Source: Calditrichota bacterium (GTDB taxonomy: Bacteria; Electryoneota; RPQS01). From it: 6,844 nt of DNA. The notes under the pieces are model-generated. The model did no database searches. It was not told the origin of the DNA and worked only from the letters and a program-made list of their open reading frames with translations. A program made the translations under genes and the position numbers. The stretch lies in the NCBI GenBank assembly GCA_020057985.1, contig JAGVEU010000081.1:1-6844 (forward strand), read 5' to 3'. Shown in pieces: positions 6,836-6,844 of the stretch. How positions within the stretch are numbered: position 1 is the first letter of the stretch; every line of letters begins with the position of its first letter.

Positions 6836-6844
6836 GTAGCCATC

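Larger units (their letters stand above)
6733..6844. other. Intergenic region after addA
   Basis: This stretch of 112 bases holds the inverted 17-bp repeat and the outward promoter. I found no convincing intrinsic terminator for the addBA transcript: the only nearby inverted repeat is CATC/GATG (6741-6752), four pairs with no T-run. Confidence 0.6.

Noticed and set aside
6790..6836. Direct repeat TATCTTG (6790-6796 and 6830-6836), with the first copy as a second -10 box
   Set aside because: Seven bases is within chance, and the nearest -35-like TTGCGA (6772-6777) is only 12 bases away from the first copy, too close for a promoter.

Overview
The window holds one tightly coupled two-gene operon that almost fills it. 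It encodes an AddAB-type (RexBA-type) helicase-nuclease, the double-strand-break end-resection machine that many bacteria use instead of RecBCD. The source is clearly bacterial. Base composition is about half G+C by eye, and both genes share the same codon style. I cannot name the phylum. The AddB subunit without a Walker A, together with full-length AddA, resembles the less-characterised AddAB pairs of non-Firmicute bacteria, but that placement is only an impression.

Layout, all on the + strand. Positions 1-61 are probably the 3' tail of an unrelated upstream gene. Positions 62-233 are a 172-bp intergenic leader. It contains a perfect TATAAT box, a 7-bp perfect hairpin, and a striking nested hairpin capped by a GAAA tetraloop. 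Positions 234-3440 are addB (1068 aa): an inactive helicase-like body followed by a PD-(D/E)XK nuclease wrapped in a four-cysteine iron-sulfur motif. Positions 3433-6732 are addA (1099 aa): an SF1A UvrD-type helicase with all motifs visible and a C-terminal RecB-like nuclease. The start of addA overlaps the end of addB by 8 bases (ATGACTGA). Positions 6733-6844 are intergenic and end in a good sigma70-like promoter that fires out of the window.

How the genes work together: AddA is the ATP-driven motor and carries one nuclease. AddB, with no ATP site of its own, supplies the second nuclease and, by analogy with characterised AddB proteins, the Chi-scanning scaffold and iron-sulfur-stabilised DNA clamp. 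The product should be a 3'-overhang for RecA loading, and the complex should also degrade unprotected linear DNA such as phage DNA.

The genes themselves look like ordinary housekeeping recombination genes. The least explained material is non-coding. A 17-bp sequence, TCCTCGCAACCCTGCCG, occurs perfectly in the upstream leader and again, inverted, just after addA, so the two copies bracket the operon. The upstream copy is part of the nested hairpin, while the downstream copy is a half element. This suggests a dispersed structured repeat family in this genome, which I could not test here. I saw no RNA gene, insertion sequence, CRISPR array or prophage feature.
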